DNA of 36,602 nucleotides, from NCBI GenBank assembly GCA_021734105.1, contig JAIPJP010000001.1:1-36602 (forward strand), given 5' to 3'. Both the position numbers and the translations under genes were made by a program. Origin of the DNA: Candidatus Woesearchaeota archaeon. Lineage in GTDB: Archaea; Nanobdellota; Nanobdellia; Woesearchaeales; SKGA01. Shown in pieces: positions 1 through 8,461 of the stretch; within the stretch, counting starts at the first letter, position 1; every line of letters begins with the position of its first letter. The notes beneath the pieces were generated by a model. The model did no database searches. It was not told the DNA's origin and saw only the letters and a program-made list of their open reading frames with translations.

Positions 1-18
1 AACCTCTCAAAATCCTTT

Positions 19-543
19 GTGAAGAGGCGAGCATTAGTGAAACGTTCTAGGAAGGGTCAAGCTGCATTAGAATATCTTATTACCTATGGTTGGGGTTTTT
101 TAGTTATTCTTGTGGCAATTGGTGTTTTAAGTTATTTTGGCCTCTTAAATCCGCAACGTTATGTTCCTGATACATGTGAATTTGGTGAGCAAATTAAATG
201 TGTTGATCATTTGATTGTAAATCAAGAGGATTCTGGTTTAAGTGGTTATGTTGTTTTGCGTGTAAGAAATAATTTTGAAGAAGATATTCAAATAACTAAT
301 GCAAGCGATATTGATGGTGTTATTAGTTTACATACGGGTTCTTTAGTTATTAATCGCGGTGAAATTAAACGCGTTGAATTAGCAATTGCAGATACTAAAC
401 CCCTAGGTGTTGGTGATAAAACGCGTATTCCGGTACTGCTTGAATTTAATCGCGTTGGAGGTAGTGTTTCTCATAATATTTCGGGAGTAGTCTTTGCTGA
501 AGTTGTTGATGTTGCTGATCTTGGTTCTAATCCGGTTACTTAA
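19..543 (+). CDS. Class III signal-peptide (archaeal pilin-like) protein, 5' end uncertain
   Basis: This is probably a small surface or pilus-like subunit. The N-terminus is basic and followed by K-G-Q-A-A-L-E-Y-L at about residues 12-20 and then one hydrophobic helix to about residue 42. That is the archaeal class III signal peptide: the family is cut by a prepilin peptidase before the Gln and assembled through the hydrophobic helix. The remaining ~130 residues look like a beta-rich extracellular domain with two Cys residues. The start at 19 is a GTG; the frame is open to the left edge without a stop, so the true start may lie outside the window. It is followed by a ParA gene on the same strand, but a TATA-like box lies between them. 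The signal-peptide class is firm; the exact role is inference. Confidence 0.75.
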   Translation: MKRRALVKRSRKGQAALEYLITYGWGFLVILVAIGVLSYFGLLNPQRYVPDTCEFGEQIKCVDHLIVNQEDSGLSGYVVLRVRNNFEEDIQITNASDIDGVISLHTGSLVINRGEIKRVELAIADTKPLGVGDKTRIPVLLEFNRVGGSVSHNISGVVFAEVVDVADLGSNPVT

Positions 544-628
544 GTTTTCATCTTGTTTTGTTATTTTTTCTGTGAACAATATGTGTGTTTTTGTTTTACT
601 TAGGCGAGTCCATCAACCAAATAATAAA

Positions 629-644
629 AATATTTATATATTAG
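629..644 (+). promoter_or_regulatory. TATA-like promoter element of the parA-like gene
   Basis: An A/T-only block containing TATTTATATATT lies about 60 bases before the chosen ATG at 698. Archaeal initiation about 25 bases downstream would give a short leader that includes the GAAAGGTG ribosome site at 685-692. Confidence 0.5.
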
Positions 645-697
645 TATACACTTTCCCACACACATCTAACCTGTTTTGCATGGTGAAAGGTGTTTAT

Positions 698-1519
698 ATG
701 AGGAAAATATGTGTTATTAATCAAAAGGGTGGTGTTGCAAAAACGACCACGGCAGTAAGTATTGCAGCAGGTCTTGCTCGTCAAGAAAAACGAGTGTTGC
801 TTGTTGACTTAGATCCGCAAGGTAATGTTGCGCATTCGCTCACAGCAAGTAAACGTTTAAATTTGTATGATTTTTTAATGGGAACTTGTTCTCATGTTGA
901 TTGTACGACTGCTCTTGGAAAGAATTTAGATATTATTCATAGTGATGAATCATTAACCAAAATTGATGTGCATTTAGCAAAGCAAACCAATCCTTCTCAA
1001 GTGATTTCTAAAAAGTTTGCTGATGTGCAGGATTATGATTATCTTATTTTTGACTGCGCACCATCCTTAGGTATGCTTAATCAGAACGCATTGCTTTTTA
1101 GTGATGAAGCACTTATTCCAGTATCAACGACGTATCTTTCTTTAACTGGTTTAACGTATATGGTTGAAGCGATTAAAGAACTTAATAATCATTTTAATCA
1201 TGATTTAAAGATTTCCCATATTGTGCCAACGTTGCATGATAGACGTAATCGAACGAACCGCAACATGCTTGCAAAGTTAATGGAAGATTATGGACAAAAA
1301 GTAACTAATCCTGTTCGGGTGAATTCAAAGCTTGCTGAAGCGCCTGCAAGTGGAAAATCAATTTTTACGTACGCGCCAAAAAGTCGTGGTGCTGAAGATT
1401 ATGGGGAAGTTGTTAAGACCATTGTTGCTAATGAAAAACAAACTTCTATGCGAACAGCTTCACAACCAATTAGTATGCGTGTGCAGCAAATGATGGCTGA
1501 TGTAGAAATCGAGGACTAA
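698..1519 (+). CDS. parA: ParA/Soj-type P-loop ATPase
   Basis: ParA/MinD-superfamily ATPase of 273 residues, the class that positions DNA or cell-surface cargo. The deviant Walker A motif KGGVAKTTT is at about residues 9-17, followed by VDLDPQGN and the Walker B-type segment YLIFDCAPSLG. The start at 698 was chosen because the protein then begins directly with the first beta strand (MRKICVINQKGG) and a GAAAGGTG ribosome site sits just upstream; an in-frame ATG at 680 is the alternative. No ParB gene or parS-like repeat is visible nearby. Because the neighbour is a pilin-like protein, a role in surface-structure positioning is as possible as chromosome segregation; this is inference. Confidence 0.88.
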   Translation: MRKICVINQKGGVAKTTTAVSIAAGLARQEKRVLLVDLDPQGNVAHSLTASKRLNLYDFLMGTCSHVDCTTALGKNLDIIHSDESLTKIDVHLAKQTNPSQVISKKFADVQDYDYLIFDCAPSLGMLNQNALLFSDEALIPVSTTYLSLTGLTYMVEAIKELNNHFNHDLKISHIVPTLHDRRNRTNRNMLAKLMEDYGQKVTNPVRVNSKLAEAPASGKSIFTYAPKSRGAEDYGEVVKTIVANEKQTSMRTASQPISMRVQQMMADVEIED

Positions 1520-1613
1520 AGAGCAACGTCAACAGCTACGGCCTTGAAGTATTCTTAAGTCAAACGTATTTTTTTGAACTGTTAAGTTTACAAAATCTCC
1601 ACGTTTGATGATG

Positions 1614-1626
1614 TTTTTTTTTTTTT
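1614..1626 (+). terminator. Oligo-T terminator after parA-like gene
   Basis: An unbroken run of 13 T on the plus strand, 95 bases after the stop codon. Archaeal RNA polymerase terminates at such U-tracts without needing a hairpin. The gene downstream is on the opposite strand. Confidence 0.5.
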
Positions 1627-1683
1627 GCTTGTATTGCAAGTAATAGTTCTTCGTTGTTGTTGACAAGAATTAATTTTTTCTTC

Positions 1684-4131
1684 TTACTCTTTTTTTTCTT
1701 CTTTTGGTGCTAGTGTTCCTTCAAACTTAACTTCTTCAGAATCGGTGATTGTACTTGTTTCAATTTGTCCAGCACTTAATGTCATATCTAAATCATTTTT
1801 AACTAATTCAAGTAAATTTTTATTTCCAAAATAATTTGCTGAAGTGAATTGATGTTTTTGACTAACTCCGGCAGCATTTTTTTCTTGCCTTCCAAATGAA
1901 ATTATTTGTTTTGCAACTTCGCCTGCGGCCTCTTCATCAGCAAACACTAACTCTTCACTAAATGTTGGCCAACTTTCTGTATGAATACTTTTCACGTTAA
2001 GGTCGTTTGCAAATTTCCAGGAGAAAACTTCTTCTGTAATGTATGGAACATAGGGTGCAAGTAACTTAAGTGTATTAAGCAGGACATGATACAAGGTCAT
2101 TTGCCCAGCATATCGCGCATCGTCGCCATGAAGTTCTGGTTTGTATAATCTATCTTTAACAATTTCTAAATAATTATCGCAGAGGTCATCCCAGAAAAAT
2201 CGTTCGATGATAGTTCTTGCTTTTGCATATTCGTATGTATCTAATGCTTTGTCTGCTTCATGAATTGTTGTATTTAATTTTGAAACAAGCCATTTATCGA
2301 TTGATGATATTTTAGAAACATGTAATGCTTTACCATCGTAATCTTCAAGATGCATGTGTGCAAATTTTGCAGCGTTAAAGATTTTTGTAACAAATTTTTT
2401 CCCTGTTTCTAGATATTTATCGTGGAATGGTTGATCTTCACCAAGTTTTACAACTGATGCTGCATACCGAACAGTATCTGAACCGTATAGATCGATAATT
2501 TTTACTGGGTCAATAGTGTTGCCTTTGCTTTTACTCATTTTCTTGCCGTGTTTATCAAGGACAAATCCTGAGACCATGATATTTTTCCAAGGAATTGTGT
2601 TATTGTTATACAATCCTTTAACGATGGTGTAAAATGTCCATGTTCGAATAATATCATGTGCTTGCATGCGAAGTGTCATAGGAAAAACTTTTTTGAATTC
2701 TGTTTCAGATAGATCTGGCCATTTGAGCGCAATTTGTGGGCTCACGCTGCTTGTTGCCCAGGTATCCATAACATCCATTTCAGCAATTAAGTTATCGTTA
2801 CTTTTTCCTGTTTCTTGAGCGTACCATGCTGGTTTATGTGTCATGGGATAAATGGGAAGATCTTCTTTACGCGCTATAATTGGTTTGCCTGTATCTTTTT
2901 CATACCAGACAGGGAATGGAACGCCGAAATGTCGTTGCCTGGAAATACACCAGTCCCAATTGAGGTTTTCAACCCAATGAGTGTATCGTGTTTTCATATG
3001 TGTTGGATACCAATTAATGTCATCACCAGCTTTAATGAGTTTTTCTTTATGATCCATAACGTTAATGAACCATTGTGAAGTTTTGAGGAATTCAATTTCT
3101 GTACCGCATCGTTCGTGCACGTTTGTATTGTGGCTGATTTGTTTACTGGATTTTAAGAATCCTTTTTCTTCTAAATCTATAACGATTTGTTTTCGAGCAT
3201 CTAAAATTTTGAGGTTTTTGTATGGTCCTGCAAGTTCATTAAGCATTCCTTTTTCATCAAGAATGACTCGTAAATCAAGTTTGTATTTATGCCATTTCTC
3301 AACATCTTCTTTGTCACCAAACGTACAGACCATCATCAGACCCGTTCCTTTGTCAAGTGCTACGCTTTCATCAAATTTAATAGGAACCTTATAGTCAAGA
3401 ATTGGAACAACTGCATTTTTTCCTTTTAGATGTGTATATCGCTTATCTTCAGGATGTGCAAAAATACCAACGCATGCAGGAATGAGTTCTGGTCGTGTGG
3501 TTGCAATAATTAATTCGTTGCCTTCTTCATCATGAAAGGCGATATCATGAAAATGGGAATTTTTTTCTATATTTTCAAACTCTGCTTGTGCTATTGCTGT
3601 TTGACATTTCGTACACCATACTGTTGGTGATGATGTTCGATACACTAATTCTTTTTCATGTAAATCAATAAATGATAATTGTGATGTTTTAATGCTGGTG
3701 TCATCAATAGTGGAGTAGGCGTTTTCAAAGTCTGCACTGATTCCTAAGTCAATCCATGGTTGTACGAGTTCTGGTAAAATTTCTTTTACTGTTTCACTAC
3801 AAACTTTTACGAAGTCTTCCCGAGCCATCTTTTTAGAATCTAATTTTTTTAATTTCTCAATGTATCGCTCTGTTGGTAGACCATTATCATCGGTTCCAAA
3901 TGGAAAGAATACATTAAACCCTTTCATCCGTTTAAATCGCATGATAAAATCTCCTTGTGAATAAGATATGGCGTGGCCCATGTGCATTTTACCGCTGACG
4001 TATGGTGGCGGTGTATCTGCTGAATATACATTATCGCCTTGTTTGGAAAAAGTAATTATTTTCTTTTCTTTCCAGTATGTTTTCCACTTACTTTCAATAT
4101 CTTTAAACGAATACTTTTTGGGTAGTTCCAT
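1684..4131 (-). CDS. valS: Valyl-tRNA synthetase
   Basis: Class I aminoacyl-tRNA synthetase charging tRNA-Val, 815 residues. Signature HMGH is at residues 50-53 and KMSKS at 531-535. A CP1 editing region lies between them, with TTRPELIPACVG and a WCTKCQ zinc-type knuckle. The anticodon-binding domain follows, and the protein ends in a short acidic tail. It lacks the long C-terminal coiled coil of bacterial ValRS, as expected for archaeal enzymes. The start codon lies only two bases after the stop of the FKBP gene, so the two are one operon. The window also contains a tRNA-Val(GAC) at 31.4 kb, a plausible substrate. Confidence 0.97.
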   Translation of the reverse strand: MELPKKYSFKDIESKWKTYWKEKKIITFSKQGDNVYSADTPPPYVSGKMHMGHAISYSQGDFIMRFKRMKGFNVFFPFGTDDNGLPTERYIEKLKKLDSKKMAREDFVKVCSETVKEILPELVQPWIDLGISADFENAYSTIDDTSIKTSQLSFIDLHEKELVYRTSSPTVWCTKCQTAIAQAEFENIEKNSHFHDIAFHDEEGNELIIATTRPELIPACVGIFAHPEDKRYTHLKGKNAVVPILDYKVPIKFDESVALDKGTGLMMVCTFGDKEDVEKWHKYKLDLRVILDEKGMLNELAGPYKNLKILDARKQIVIDLEEKGFLKSSKQISHNTNVHERCGTEIEFLKTSQWFINVMDHKEKLIKAGDDINWYPTHMKTRYTHWVENLNWDWCISRQRHFGVPFPVWYEKDTGKPIIARKEDLPIYPMTHKPAWYAQETGKSNDNLIAEMDVMDTWATSSVSPQIALKWPDLSETEFKKVFPMTLRMQAHDIIRTWTFYTIVKGLYNNNTIPWKNIMVSGFVLDKHGKKMSKSKGNTIDPVKIIDLYGSDTVRYAASVVKLGEDQPFHDKYLETGKKFVTKIFNAAKFAHMHLEDYDGKALHVSKISSIDKWLVSKLNTTIHEADKALDTYEYAKARTIIERFFWDDLCDNYLEIVKDRLYKPELHGDDARYAGQMTLYHVLLNTLKLLAPYVPYITEEVFSWKFANDLNVKSIHTESWPTFSEELVFADEEAAGEVAKQIISFGRQEKNAAGVSQKHQFTSANYFGNKNLLELVKNDLDMTLSAGQIETSTITDSEEVKFEGTLAPKEEKKE

Positions 4132-4133
4132 TT

Positions 4134-4817
4134 TTATTCTTCTTTTTTAGCTTCTTCTTTTTTATTGCTGCCTTCTGTGGCTTCAAAGGTAACTGCATCA
4201 ACTTTAATGAGTCGTTTAATATCTTCTGTTAATGGTTTTGCAAATTCTGGTGGTAGTAATTGTTTTGTTGTGATAATCACTTCTTTCTCTGTTGCAGTAA
4301 TTTTATCTACTGGCAAGCCCATAGCATCAAAGAATGCTTGTGTTTGTTCTTTTTTATCGGTAATGATTTTAATAACTTCAACGTCATAAATAAGATCTTT
4401 GCTTGCTAGTGGATGGTTAAAGTCTACAACGACCCTTCCCCCGCTTACTGAGCGAATAAATCCCATTTGATTATCAATATTAACTTGTAATCCTGGTTGT
4501 GGTCGAATGCCTTCTTTTACAAATATTTTGTTAGAGAGTAGTTTCATAAGTTTTGCATCTTTTTTGCCGAATGCGTCAACGTCAGGAATCTCGAATGTGT
4601 ATGTGCCCGGTTCTTTACCAATAAGTTGTTTGTCGATTCCAGGAAGTACCTGTCCTTCACCTACAACGATGACTGCTGGTCCGTATTTTGTTTTTGGACT
4701 GTATATTTCTTCTTGTTTAGCAACAGCGATATCTGTTGTGTCAAATACTGCTTTGTCTGAATCGTTAATTTTTCCTGTATAATTGATTTTAATAAAATCT
4801 CCTTCTTTAATTGCCAT
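4134..4817 (-). CDS. FKBP-type peptidyl-prolyl cis-trans isomerase, long archaeal form
   Basis: Peptidyl-prolyl isomerase and likely cytosolic chaperone, 227 residues. The N-terminal FKBP core (KEGDFIKINYTGKI, VLPGIDKQLIGKEPG) is interrupted by the chaperone-type insert (IF) domain seen in SlyD and archaeal FKBPs, then closes with VDFNHPLASKDLIYDVEV. A C-terminal extension of ~80 residues ends in a Lys/Glu tail, as in the 26-kDa archaeal type. I chose the ATG at 4817 over a GTG at 4826 because AGTGAT sits 4 bases upstream and the protein then begins MAIKEGD. It is the first gene of an operon with valS. Confidence 0.92.
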   Translation of the reverse strand: MAIKEGDFIKINYTGKINDSDKAVFDTTDIAVAKQEEIYSPKTKYGPAVIVVGEGQVLPGIDKQLIGKEPGTYTFEIPDVDAFGKKDAKLMKLLSNKIFVKEGIRPQPGLQVNIDNQMGFIRSVSGGRVVVDFNHPLASKDLIYDVEVIKIITDKKEQTQAFFDAMGLPVDKITATEKEVIITTKQLLPPEFAKPLTEDIKRLIKVDAVTFEATEGSNKKEEAKKEE

Positions 4818-4888
4818 AAGTATCACTTCATTTACTATTACATCAGTTCAAGCTTTAGTGTTGCCTTGGAGCTTTGTTAAGTGAGCAG

Positions 4889-4909
4889 ATTTTACGCAAA
4901 GCGTAAAAT
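4889..4909. repeat. Perfect 9-bp hairpin, 3-nt loop
   Basis: ATTTTACGC pairs with GCGTAAAAT around an AAA loop. The same 9-base arms recur at 28367-28391 in another intergenic space. It lies in the 292-base divergent gap between the FKBP and PIN genes. Confidence 0.6.
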
Positions 4910-4931
4910 AATTCCTGCGAATGATTACTCC

Positions 4932-4950
4932 TTGTCAACAGCGTTGACAA
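4932..4950. repeat. Perfect 8-bp hairpin, 3-nt loop
   Basis: TTGTCAAC pairs with GTTGACAA around AGC. It sits 22 bases after the hairpin at 4889-4909, in the same divergent gap. Confidence 0.55.
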
Positions 4951-5077
4951 TAAGACTCCGTAACACGTTGCGCTGATTATTTTGGTTGTTGAATGTCAAG
5001 CGAAGCTTAACAGTAAACAATTTTAATTGGTTAGTCCTGAGGGCTTTTTAAACCTTCTCTCTTTTCATGAGCGTAAC

Positions 5078-5088
5078 TATATAAATAA
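5078..5088 (+). promoter_or_regulatory. TATA box for PIN-domain gene (leaderless)
   Basis: TATATAAATAA is centred about 27 bases before the ATG at 5110. Initiation at the usual distance would fall on the start codon, so the mRNA is probably leaderless. No ribosome site is present. Confidence 0.65.
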
Positions 5089-5109
5089 GGCTTATTATTT
5101 TCTATTCTC

Positions 5110-5526
5110 ATGGGACTCTTCACAAAAAAAGCTAAAGTCATTATTGACACTAATTTTCTCTTGCTTCCAGGTAGTGAAGGTATTGATATTTACACAGAAA
5201 TTGATCGCTTAGTAACCGAATCATACGAGCTGTGCGTTATGGAAAATAGCTATAGGGAGCTTCAACACATTATGGATGGTCAGACTAAAGCTAAGGGAAA
5301 AGATAAGTTTAATGCAAAGCTTGGTTTTATCATGGCCAAGCAAAAAGGTTTAAAAAGCCTGGCTTGTTCCTCAAAGGAGCCTTTAGTGGATGATAATATT
5401 GTCCGCATAGCAAATGAGAAGACGTACGTTGCAACACTCGACAAAGGTCTTCAGAAACGTTTGCAAAAAAAACAGGCAAAAATAATCACAGTACGTCAAA
5501 AAAATCATTTGACATTACTGGCATAA
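5110..5526 (+). CDS. PIN-domain endonuclease, Fcf1/VapC9-like
   Basis: Predicted metal-dependent ribonuclease of 138 residues. The PIN fold starts with VIIDTNFLL (Asp13), has a central acidic stretch including EPLVDDNIVRIA, and ends with YVATLDKGLQKRL. That arrangement matches archaeal homologues of the rRNA-processing nuclease Fcf1/Utp24. The start at 5110 is supported by a well-spaced TATA box. The downstream gene is Rpo7, which suits a housekeeping RNA-processing role rather than a toxin. No antitoxin gene is adjacent. The PIN assignment is strong; the rRNA-processing role is by family analogy. Confidence 0.85.
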   Translation: MGLFTKKAKVIIDTNFLLLPGSEGIDIYTEIDRLVTESYELCVMENSYRELQHIMDGQTKAKGKDKFNAKLGFIMAKQKGLKSLACSSKEPLVDDNIVRIANEKTYVATLDKGLQKRLQKKQAKIITVRQKNHLTLLA

Positions 5527-5582
5527 GGTGTGCAACCCCGTTCTTGTCTTTGGGCGCGTATATCTTGGCAGGGTGGCTGTTA

Positions 5583-5621
5583 ACCTGAATCTGAACGCTG
5601 TTCACAGGTCGCAGAATTCTG
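5583..5621 (+). promoter_or_regulatory. Structured leader before rpo7
   Basis: ACCTG/CAGGT and TGAAC/GTTCA form one stem with a 4-nt bulge (AATC) and a GCT loop at 5583-5609. The perfect palindrome CAGAATTCTG follows at 5612-5621. The GAGGAGG ribosome site for rpo7 begins a few bases later. The segment is GC-richer than its surroundings. No known riboswitch is recognised. Confidence 0.4.
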
Positions 5622-5640
5622 TTAGAGGAGGAAAAAGAAA

Positions 5641-6201
5641 ATGTTTTACGAAGTTAAAGTAAAAGATCACATTCGAGTCCCGCCTAGTGCTTTCACAAAA
5701 GACTTAGCGGATGCTGTTGTAGGGCAGATTAAAGAAAAATATTCTGGTTATATTTCTAAAGAACTTGGCTATGTTATTGATGTTGTAAAACTTAATGGTG
5801 TTGAAGATGGAATTATTATTCCGGGTGATGGTGCTGCGTACTATAAAGCAACATTTGACATTCTCACGTTCATTCCTGAGATGCAAGAAGTTATTTACGG
5901 TAAGATTAAAGACATTACTGACTTTGGTGCCTTTTTAACTTTAGGTCCTGTTGAAGGTATGATTCACATCGGCCAAACGATGAATGACTTTGTGTCGTTT
6001 AGTAAAGAAAAAGTCTTAACTGGTAAAGAATCTAAGCGTTCCATTAAGGTTGGCGATAAATGCTTTGGCCGAATTGTTGCAGTGTCTTTTAAGGACATTA
6101 CGAATCCAAAAATTGGTATTACGATGCGTCAAGATGGTCTTGGGAAAGCCGAATGGGTTCCTGAAGACTTCAAATCACCTAAAAAAGCTGAAGCGAAGTA
6201 A
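5641..6201 (+). CDS. rpo7: DNA-directed RNA polymerase subunit Rpo7 (E')
   Basis: Archaeal counterpart of eukaryotic Rpb7, 186 residues; with Rpo4 it forms the polymerase stalk that binds emerging RNA. The N-terminal domain (residues 1-80, MFYEVKVKDHIRVPP, YVIDV) is followed by an S1 RNA-binding domain (about 82-165, YGKIKDITDFGAFLTLGPVEGMIH, IGITMRQ). A strong GAGGAGG ribosome site lies upstream. In many archaea the next gene is spt4 (rpoE''); here it is an unrelated protein, and no spt4 is visible in the window. Confidence 0.97.
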   Translation: MFYEVKVKDHIRVPPSAFTKDLADAVVGQIKEKYSGYISKELGYVIDVVKLNGVEDGIIIPGDGAAYYKATFDILTFIPEMQEVIYGKIKDITDFGAFLTLGPVEGMIHIGQTMNDFVSFSKEKVLTGKESKRSIKVGDKCFGRIVAVSFKDITNPKIGITMRQDGLGKAEWVPEDFKSPKKAEAK

Positions 6202-6287
6202 TTGCTTCACTTATTTTTTTATTCTATCTTTTCTCCTTTAAATATTCTATACGAAGTTTTATATTATGTTTTAGAATTAGGTCTTTT

Positions 6288-7103
6288 ATGTCAAAACGAT
6301 TTATTTTCACGCAACCCATTGACTTTGAACTCAAACGTCCTGATTTTATTGTTAGAAATGAATATCCTCAACAATACTTAAAAGAAATATTGCAAGCTCG
6401 CGTGCCTGATGCGCAGGTGATTATTATGGACGACCATCATGATGTTGTATCGTTACTCAATGATGCTTTGAAAAACGGTGAAGAAGAGTTTCAGAAGTAT
6501 CGTGCAGCATATCAAGATGCAATGAGCATGGCTGTAGAATTGGATGTGTTAGATTTTCCTAGTGCTGCAAGTGATTTTGAACGAAAAGAGTATCATCATC
6601 GACGTGAGCAACATAGGCAGCGAGTGAAGGAAAAATATCCTGAATATAGTGTTAACTTGGCCTACGATTGTTTTACTTATGCTCATCCACGAAAAATTTC
6701 TTCATTTACAGAATCAAAAATTAAAACTGATATTGAGGGAATTGTCGTTCCAATTGGTCATGGTGATTATAGAGATATTACTGATATTTTATGTGGATTA
6801 AACGGAACTATAAAAAAGCAATTTGATGAGATTGTTGCTAATCGTGGTCTTCCTGAAAAAGAAAGTGATACATTAGAGAATTCAAATGTGAAACATAATT
6901 TGAGTTTGATGCGCCAACATTTCTACAAGCGATTTCAAATTCCTGTCTTTGAGTCATTTATTCACGCACCGTATGATCGAGATGGTCTAGCGCCTGTTGG
7001 TCGACAGATTGATTGGAAAGAAGATGAATACTCCTTTGGTCGAGAAGAGCATATCAAATTTGCGTTCAACAAGTGGATTGACACCTACTTTCCAAAAAAA
7101 TAA
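6288..7103 (+). CDS. Unrecognised protein, 271 aa
   Basis: I do not recognise this soluble protein. It has no membrane segment or signal peptide. A His/Arg-rich charged helix lies at about residues 100-120 (YHHRREQHRQRVKEKYPEY). Scattered possible metal ligands (DDHHD near residue 50, GHGD near 160, a late HAPYDRDG) would suit a hydrolase, but no family signature is complete. A TATA-like TTTAAATATT at 6238-6247 precedes it by about 45 bases. It reads in the same direction as rpo7 after an 86-base gap. Function unknown. Confidence 0.75.
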   Translation: MSKRFIFTQPIDFELKRPDFIVRNEYPQQYLKEILQARVPDAQVIIMDDHHDVVSLLNDALKNGEEEFQKYRAAYQDAMSMAVELDVLDFPSAASDFERKEYHHRREQHRQRVKEKYPEYSVNLAYDCFTYAHPRKISSFTESKIKTDIEGIVVPIGHGDYRDITDILCGLNGTIKKQFDEIVANRGLPEKESDTLENSNVKHNLSLMRQHFYKRFQIPVFESFIHAPYDRDGLAPVGRQIDWKEDEYSFGREEHIKFAFNKWIDTYFPKK

Positions 7104-7443
7104 GTTTTTTCGGAGTAAATAGTTCTTTAGAACATACAGCAACACGCAACTCTTTGTTTTATTTGGTTAAAAAAGGTTGATTTTTCATAACCTGTTCGTG
7201 TTAAGCTTTGCTTGATCTGTTGAGCTTCGCTTATCACACAAGCAAATTTGTTACTTAGTGCCCAAAAATCTTAATTTCTGTTATTCTAAACGTTCTCCTT
7301 GCAGTTTTTTAGTCTTTTTTCTCGTATTTTCCTTAAGTTTTTTAAATGAAACGTGTTTTCTTGGGAGAATTATCACGTGCGTATTCTGCGTAAAGTGAGA
7401 GTATTTTCAAGGGAAAACACATAGTTTTCACTTAAGAGAAGCA
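7104..7443. other. Non-coding gap between the 6.3-kb unknown gene and the ATPase operon
   Basis: No gene is seen. It holds small imperfect hairpins with AAGC arms (7203-7213 and 7222-7232), related to CAAGCGAAGCTT at 4997-5008. A larger complementarity (AAGTGA 7393-7398 with TCACTT 7428-7433, enclosing GAAAAC/GTTTTC at 7413-7429) lies just before the promoter of the next operon. Confidence 0.4.
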
Positions 7444-7458
7444 AAATATTTAAATAAG
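7444..7458 (+). promoter_or_regulatory. TATA box of the ATPase-receiver operon
   Basis: AAATATTTAAATAAG is centred about 50 bases before the ATG at 7502. The predicted transcript would carry a short leader with the ribosome site AAGGGTGA at 7487-7494. Confidence 0.55.
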
Positions 7459-7501
7459 AAGCGATACTGCAAATAAGTATTATTATAAGGGTGACTATTA
7501 A

Positions 7502-8461
7502 ATGAAAGCATGGTATAAAAGACTTGGTTATTACGAGAACCCGTTTCTCATCAAACCGCTCCAAGAAATGACTAAATTATATGGTCAAGAAGAACAACTC
7601 AATGACGCGTTGTATTATGTTCGTTCGGGAGCAACAATTTTTGTTGAAGCAAAGAAAGGTGCAGGTAAAACTAAATTCTTACGAAAAATTATTGAAAGTT
7701 TTAAAGGAAGAATTATTTATGTTGATGCAGCTAAGCTTAAGAAAAATCTTAATATTGAAGAATTACTTCGAAAACGAAATGGTATGAAAGGAAAACTTCT
7801 TGGTAGCAAACCAAGAGAAATGATTCTTGTCATCGATAATGTTGATGAACTATCTCATGTGAATACGGAACGACTCAAATATTATTTTGATTATGGCTAC
7901 TTGCATTCAGTTGTCATGGCGGGCAAGTCATTTAAGAAAGTGCCTTTTAGTGAAAGTATGGCTAATCGTATTGGTCGACGAGTTATTAAACTTGATGATT
8001 TAACAAAAGATCAAGCAATTGAACTCGCCTTTGAGCGTCTTGATGAATTCAAAGATGATGAGGATGCACTTATCAAACAAAAACTTATTCAGAAAATTTT
8101 TGAAAAAAATACAAATCCTCGCATGTTTTTAATTAACTTGCACCGCGTTTTTGAAGAAATGGGTTTTGAAGAAGATGAAAAAGTTCTTGATAAACATCTA
8201 AACATTCTTGATGAACCATTGGATGCAGAGGATGAAGAAGATTATGCATCAGCTCTTGGTGAAGAAGTTATTTCTGACGAGGAAAAGCTTGTTGATGAGA
8301 AAGGAAATAAGATTATGAAAGTTGGCGAGTATTACAGATGTCCTGCTTATGAGATGTTTTGTGGTAATTGTGGAGCTATTGTTAAAAGAACGGACACCTG
8401 CTGTCCGGAATGTAATGCTGAGTTTGAAAACACACAAGAAGAAGGTGAAAAAAATGAGTAA
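7502..8461 (+). CDS. P-loop ATPase with C-terminal zinc ribbon (paralogue A)
   Basis: AAA/ORC- or ExeA-like ATPase of 319 residues. It begins with an aromatic W-Y-x-x-L-G-Y-x-x-N-P-F-x-I-K-P motif (residues 4-19). Walker A KKGAGKT is at 51-57 and Walker B MILVID at 107-112. A Sensor/C-domain-like helical part runs to about 235, followed by an acidic linker. A C-terminal treble-Cys ribbon has C287/C290 and C301/C304, with extra C280 and C300. The start has a good GGGTGA ribosome site. It overlaps the next gene, its paralogue, by 8 bases. The partner of the complex is unknown. Confidence 0.8.
   Translation: MKAWYKRLGYYENPFLIKPLQEMTKLYGQEEQLNDALYYVRSGATIFVEAKKGAGKTKFLRKIIESFKGRIIYVDAAKLKKNLNIEELLRKRNGMKGKLLGSKPREMILVIDNVDELSHVNTERLKYYFDYGYLHSVVMAGKSFKKVPFSESMANRIGRRVIKLDDLTKDQAIELAFERLDEFKDDEDALIKQKLIQKIFEKNTNPRMFLINLHRVFEEMGFEEDEKVLDKHLNILDEPLDAEDEEDYASALGEEVISDEEKLVDEKGNKIMKVGEYYRCPAYEMFCGNCGAIVKRTDTCCPECNAEFENTQEEGEKNE

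Noticed and set aside
1520-1683. Hidden small gene between parA and valS
   Set aside because: No frame with a start signal; AT-rich spacer with a T-tract.
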